Under the pieces are notes generated by a model. That model saw only the letters and a list, made by a program, of their open reading frames with translations. It was not told the DNA's origin and did no database searches. 64,000 nucleotides of DNA from Leptobrachium leishanense (taxonomy: Eukaryota > Chordata > Amphibia > Anura > Megophryidae): assembly GCA_009667805.1 (NCBI GenBank), contig CM019063.1, positions 412,586,626 to 412,650,625 on the forward strand, read 5' to 3'. Of this stretch, positions 58,759 through 64,000 are shown in pieces; position 1 is the stretch's first letter, and each line of letters opens with the position of its first letter. The translations under genes were made by a program, and so were the position numbers.

Positions 58759-60534
58759 GAACGACGGATTGTAGCCTCATATTTTTAATTAGTTATACAT
58801 ATTGAAATTTCTAAGGTTATTGCCATTTCTTTTGTACAGTTTATATTCTGTTATTTATTTCCATTGCCAAATAAGGCCACATTTCTTATTAGAATTTTAG
58901 CCTAAAGATCTGAGTCTATGCAATTGCTACTACAATAAGGTTACATTGAGCAATAACATTTTAGCTATACACGTTAAATTAAAAAACAAAACCTGGAGTG
59001 CTATGATTTTCACATATTTTAACATTATTTAATAATGATTTATTGCAACTGGAGTAAAAGAATATAACGAGCAAGCGCACTATGTGCTATGCTCTGTATT
59101 TCTATTAAAGGGACACTCTACACAACCTGACCACTTTAGAGTATTATAGTATTAGGCTTTTCTTTCTAGTTTATGTACAATTTGATGAGTAGACAACATA
59201 GAGATTTAAAGTATATTATTATACATGTGTTCTCAAATTTGCTGACATGTTTTCGGTTGTTTAATGCCTGCACCACTATACATTTAACTGTATTGTCTGT
59301 GTATTGCGTGAAGAAAGTATCTTTGATGTGGCCGAAATGTTGCTGTATCCATTAACATTTTGCTTCTTCATCATCATCATCAATCATACATACCTTGTGT
59401 GACTCCTTATTTGCACTGTGGAAACAGTACAAATAAGTGGTTTGTGCCCCTATGTCTGTCTGTCTACATATTGGTTTCTCTCTGTGTATGAGGCTCTGTC
59501 TGTGTGTCGACAGCTTGACAGTTTTTTTAACCCGTTAGCGTTCGGGATGTAATATACATTAGAGTCACGTAACCTAGCGCTAATGCTCATGTATCACTAG
59601 TGTTAACGAGGTAATACGGTCCTAAGTGTGGGAAGGAACTCTCCAAGATTTCTGCTCCCCAGTTCACAGTCCATATGTTGCACTTAGCCAACCACCCCAC
59701 ATTCAAATTAGATTTTAATGCTTAAATATAAACATAAACTGAGTTTTAGAGAATCTTTAGGATACTCGCAATAAAAATCATATTACTTATCCATCATATT
59801 CCGTCATATTACTTGCCACTTAATATAGACATACTGTATACTGATTAATTCTAAATAAAAGCTACTCAGTGTGTGGACAAAACAGAAACATTTTTGCTAA
59901 TTTGTCCATTACTTGATAGATGGTTTGCTAACAAGATCTCTGAATTAAACTTTAGATTCATTTCACTTTAAAACTGTATATTGTAATAGCACATGTCCCA
60001 AAATAAACACTTTTCAGACTTTTTCTGCCAAATTACCCAGAGGAAAATATGAATCTCTGTAGGACTCCCACACAGTGAATTAAAACTTAGCAAGAAATGT
60101 GCCAAGTTCAATTAAGAAACAGAAGGAAGCAAGCACTCACCTCAAACTTTACTGAAGTTTATCAATTAAAAATTAGAATAACTAATTTAATTCACAGTAT
60201 TGTACTGCTGATGTAATGCAACTTCGAAGGACAAAATATAATTACTGTAATTGCCTAGCAACCACCTGGATTATAATTTTACAAATGATGACCACAAAAC
60301 CTTACCGTCCTGGATTACCTGTGTTTACCAAAATCATTTATAGAGATTTATGAGATTTATGCCACTCTATACAACAGTGTTGAGAAAATATACATATATT
60401 AAAGGATCATTCTAGTGTTTTTAAAGCAAGCCTTAATAAAACTAAGCAACAACAGAAAATCTCCCAAAAGCACAATAGAGAATACATCTTGACAGTGTGC
60501 ATACAACAGCGAGGCACATATGCAGTCCAATGTG
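58759..60534. other. AT-rich non-coding stretch
   Basis: Near 59108 AAAGGGACACTCTACACAAC with TGACCACTTTAG looks like one end of a dispersed element (compare 28813 and 43437). 59517-59640 resembles the repeat at 41270 (AACCCGTTAGCGTTCGGGAT). Nothing else seen. Confidence 0.45.
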
Positions 60535-60662
60535 CCGGCTGGGTGGAGTAGAGGTAACATCAATGCTCTATAACCATGGAGAGAGCCTGTGGAGACACAG
60601 GTTCGATCCTGGCAAGAACACCTCTCCAGTAAGTGTCCATGGGCAAGACACCTAATGGTACA
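60535..60662 (+). repeat. tRNA-derived SINE head
   Basis: GGCTGGGTGGAGTAGAGGTA (A-box region) and ACACAGGTTCGATCCTGGCA (B-box) lie about 45 bases apart, followed by CAAGACACCTAATGGTACA. It matches the minus-strand SINE at 905-1096 and ends at the TTAA element insertion. Confidence 0.75.
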
Positions 60663-60666
60663 TTAA

Positions 60667-61872
60667 CCACTTCGCTGCTGAGGACGCGCTGAGCGCGTCC
60701 TCAGCATTCCCGCTGGTGTGCTGAGGACGCGCTGAGCGCGTCCTCCCATTGGGGTCAGCGTTCGGCCGGGTTCCGGCCGATCGCTGGCCCCTCCGGTGCG
60801 GGCTGACATCCTGGATGTCAGCCCAGCATTCGGAACAGCAGCCGCCAGAATTAGGTGTCATCGCGGGGGCGCGATGACACCTAATTCAGGCGCCCCCCCG
60901 CATGTGCGGAGGAGGCGCCTGAAAGGGAGGGGGGGGAGGTCCTTCGGACCTCTCTCCCTCCCGATCGGCGGCTCTGCGGGGGTTAACCCAGGCATCATTT
61001 GGAAGGGCACAGCCTGCCCTTCCAAATGATGCCTGGCATTAACCCCTGGGGAGCTGGATCGCGAATCGGCGCTGAAAAGCGCCGGTTCGCGATCCTTTCC
61101 CGGAGCTGGCCGACATCTTGGATGTCGGCCAAGCCTCCGGGAACTCCCCCTGAGGACTGGCGTCATCGTGCGTAGCACGATGACGCCAGTCCTGGACTTA
61201 ACCCTTGACTGCCACCAACGGTGGAGATAGGGAGTTCCAATGAACTCCCTATCTCCCGATCCGTGGCAGCTAGGGGTTAAATTTTGGTATGGTTGGATTG
61301 GCCAGAGCATGGCCGTTCCAACGATACCAAACATGAAAGTGAAAAATTTTGTAAAAAAAAAAAAAAAAATCAAAAAAAAAAAAAAAATAAACACTTTTTT
61401 TTATTTTTTTTGGTTTGTTAATGCAGCAATATTGTTCCCATTTCAATTATAATGTGAACAATGATGCTGCACTAACGATTTTTGTATGCGGTGCGTTTGT
61501 TAAAAATAGTGTCATTTTCCCCAAAAAAAAATGTAACGAGACCCCATCTCTAATTTTTTTAACAAGCGCACCCCATACAAAATATAACCGCAATTGCTCG
61601 CATGTTAAAATGTGGAAAAAAACACTTTACACGTTGTAAATTATTGAAAATACATATTTTATTGCATTTTTGTTATAATATACAGACATGACATAACGTA
61701 TACATATAATAATGACATATTATGAATCTACCGAGTCTGACGGAAAGAACGATATATAATATGTCTGGGTCATATACTAAAATAAGCCTTCAAAACACGT
61801 TTAAACATGATGCGCAAAACAGGTAAAAATGACCTCAGCACAGAGGCGGGAAAAGCCTCAGCAGCGAAAGGG
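60667..61872 (-). mobile_element. TTAA-target element, copy 4
   Basis: TTAA lies at 60663-60666 and 61873-61876. Ends CCACTTCGCTGCTGAGG and CCTCAGCAGCGAAAGGG are the best-matched pair in the window. Two GAGGACGCGCTGAGCGCGTC palindromes stand near the left end. Module order is that of copy 2 and internal identity with it looks high by eye. No transposase frame. Confidence 0.92.
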
Positions 61873-61876
61873 TTAA

Positions 61877-63464
61877 AAAAGGAAACAGTGAAGCGCCCTT
61901 TAGGATGAATGGATAATCATATACGCTACACGTCGTATATGGAGGTTCCTCTAAAAACCTAATAATATACAAAATGAGCTAAAAATGGAGTGCCAATCTG
62001 AGACTGGTATATATGATTAAGCACTACACATGTCCATCATTGTTTCTTCTAAATTCTCCCAGAATTCATTCTTTATAGTGGATAAACGTCTCTACAAAAG
62101 AAGAAAAAACACAGATTGCGCAATACGTAGATTCGAAACTGTAGAAGGAGTAGAAAACGATTGTCCCTACTCACATATTCCTGAGCCTAACCTAGGCTCT
62201 AGGATGGATTGCATTTATCTGTCTTCAATTCTATTCAGGTGCCCATAGACCCCCAATGCGCTTGTTGTCTTCAACCGATTTCCCCTGCAGTGGATAGCAA
62301 AAATACCAAAACACTCCCCTAGTGCAACACCATTAAGGTATAATTGAAGTGGATATGTGTAGATGTCACACTCATATATTATTGAGCCGCAATTGGCTCC
62401 AATATGGCGTATAGGAATTATAAGGAAATTCCGAAAACCTTCTTTAAAAGCATATTCCAGGAAGCAGCAGTGATGTAAAATACATTTAATACATAATTAA
62501 AACAATATTACAAGAACGGGTTTCGCTCCTCAGAGCTTCTTCAGCTGGTATCACTAGTCTTGTGTCTGCTGCTCCCTTATATAATGTCTTTAAACTTCTC
62601 CACATGTAAAGCTGGTACAGCCTGTAGAGCATATCATTGCATTGATATTGATGGTTTTTTTTTAAAATAATTTTTAATTATGTAGTAAGATATATTTGGG
62701 GATACTCCCAGTGTATTTCTTACTGTAATAACCTATTTGGCAGGCAGATGTCACCATTTACTGGTTACATCTGCAGCTCGTGGCTCTTTACCTTGTCAGC
62801 TGGGGATTGTCTGATAAGGACATTGCATATCTGATTTTATCCGGTTTTAGCACCTTGGATATGAAACAAATTTAATTTGCATTCATACAGCACAGCCCCA
62901 GATTGTGTTAACACGTTCTTGGACTGCTGTGTCTGCTACTGCCGATTGTGTGTGCTCGATCACTGTAGGGAAGAGATTAAAGATCTGCAGAATTTGCTGC
63001 TTCTTTATCTTTCTGAGGTTGGGAAATATTGCATATATTATGGGTTTTTCAGTCTCAGGAATGAATGAGATTTGAATGACATGCAACAGATGGTGTGGGG
63101 TGTCATTCTGTCAATAAGGTTCTCTGACATTTACACTCCAGACCTGTTTTTGGAAAGGACTCTGTCCAATGAGCAGCTGCTTTACCATATAGGATACTTC
63201 AGTTGTAAGTTGAAAATAGAACACACACATACACACACACCCCAGCATCTACAGAAGCCAAGCTTGAGATATAAAGATCACGTTTATTATTGTGTTAAGT
63301 TATAGCCTGGATTGTATATGGTCCAATTTCTACTGGTTATTCTGTGCTGTACCATTTCTAGTTCTGTACAATTTAAACATTCTATTATTTCTTTTTCATA
63401 GTTTATTGCTGATCAAATGGTCATCAAATCAGTGACTCTTTATAAAGAGTCAGTCGTCATCCAT
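61877..63464. other. non-coding stretch with no assigned gene
   Basis: Near 62519-62555 GGGTTTCGCTCCTCAGAGCT and TTCTTCAGCTGG resemble the inverse of the GAAGC/CGAAACGCG motif seen at 25110 and 25706. A CA microsatellite lies at about 63221-63240. No protein domain recognised in the short frames. Confidence 0.4.
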
Positions 63465-63468
63465 TTAA

Positions 63469-63911
63469 CCCCTTCACTACCGTTTACAGGTTTACACAAT
63501 CAGCAGTAGTAGACACAACAGCCCACGATCGAATACACACAATCTGGAACTATGCTGTATAACTGAAAATTTAATTTTGTTTGCAATTGGGTTCCAGATT
63601 TGCCCCAAAGGATTTAACATCCCAGACATGACACCCAAGGCGCAAAAACACGAGGGAAAACAGACACATGTTCACATGTTCAACCTGAGACATGGTGCCC
63701 CAGCTGATTCAGCATGGAGCCCCAGCTGCCGTAACCCTTTTTGGCCAGCAGAAGGAAATGTCTCCCAGTCAAATGGGTCTTCTATAATGAAACATATACT
63801 GGAGATTTTCCCAATAACGTTTTACTGTATTATTATTGAAAAGTGATTTTCCCAAAAATATCACTGGCTCCTGACAGTAGCATTCTGGAATATCACAGGG
63901 TAATAAAGGGG
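63469..63911. mobile_element. short TTAA-flanked element, 443 bp
   Basis: CCCCTTCACTACC and GGTAATAAAGGGG are inverted ends, flanked by TTAA at 63465-63468 and 63912-63915. The interior is unlike the four large copies. Probably another piggyBac-like MITE family. Confidence 0.65.
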
Positions 63912-64000
63912 TTAATTTATGTCTTTGTAGGGTTGACAAAACTGTGAAGTAAAGGAGCAAGATGATTACCAAAACGATAAAAGAGTACAATATTTACAAA

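Noticed and set aside
60535..60620. Possible functional tRNA gene
   Set aside because: A and B boxes are present, but no tRNA cloverleaf with paired acceptor stem is evident, and the same sequence recurs as a SINE at 905-1096.

Overview
This is a repeat-dense, AT-rich piece of a vertebrate nuclear genome. The only cellular gene I can support is the 3' part of QRFPR (GPR103, the receptor for the RFamide peptide 26RFa/QRFP) on the + strand. Five coding exons at 23301-23459, 23648-23709, 32063-32298, 34367-34464 and 37095-37477 have canonical AG/GT borders and matching phases. They join into 311 codons plus a stop, covering TM3 to the C-terminus. The first coding exon (N-terminus to TM2) is not seen, so positions 1-23300 are most simply the end of a long first intron. 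The repeat mix (many hAT, TTAA-target and Tc1 DNA elements, CR1 and L2 LINEs, tRNA-derived SINEs, foldback elements) suggests an amphibian, probably a frog. That is inference; no marker here proves the species.

Layout. 1-6 kb: a SINE, a hAT-like element with 8-bp target duplication (1893-3750) and two copies of a family with CAGGGTTATTC ends. 6-15.3 kb: a nest in which an outer hAT-like element (5999-15282) holds a TTAA element (6720-7951), minisatellites and an inner hAT (9474-15174) with a broken transposase, itself split by a CR1 LINE (11497-13497). 15.3-16.4 kb: foldback repeats. 16.4-20.6 kb: a probable non-autonomous Helitron (16420-20577) filled with a GC-rich satellite of about 215 bp, two giant palindromes and a 19-bp minisatellite. 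20.8-22.5 kb: a duplicated repeat and a hAT-like element. 23.3-37.6 kb: the QRFPR exons; their introns hold a palindrome with stems of about 320 bp split by a hAT-like element (25910-27546), several MITEs and CR1 remnants. 38-50 kb: L2 remnants, several MITE families and a better preserved L2 (49333-50240). 52.3-54.8 kb: a Tc1 element carrying a nested element. 55.6-64 kb: a CR1 fragment cut by a TTAA element, two more copies of that TTAA family, a SINE and a further TTAA element.

Nearly all long open frames lie in transposons or tandem repeats, not host genes. I saw no rRNA, functional tRNA, CRISPR array or recognisable viral sequence. The strongest evidence for the mobile elements is paired target duplications (GCCACAAT, GTGATTGG, CTGTTACA, CTCTAGAG, TTAA, TA and 3-bp duplications) and cases where removing the insert restores the interrupted sequence.
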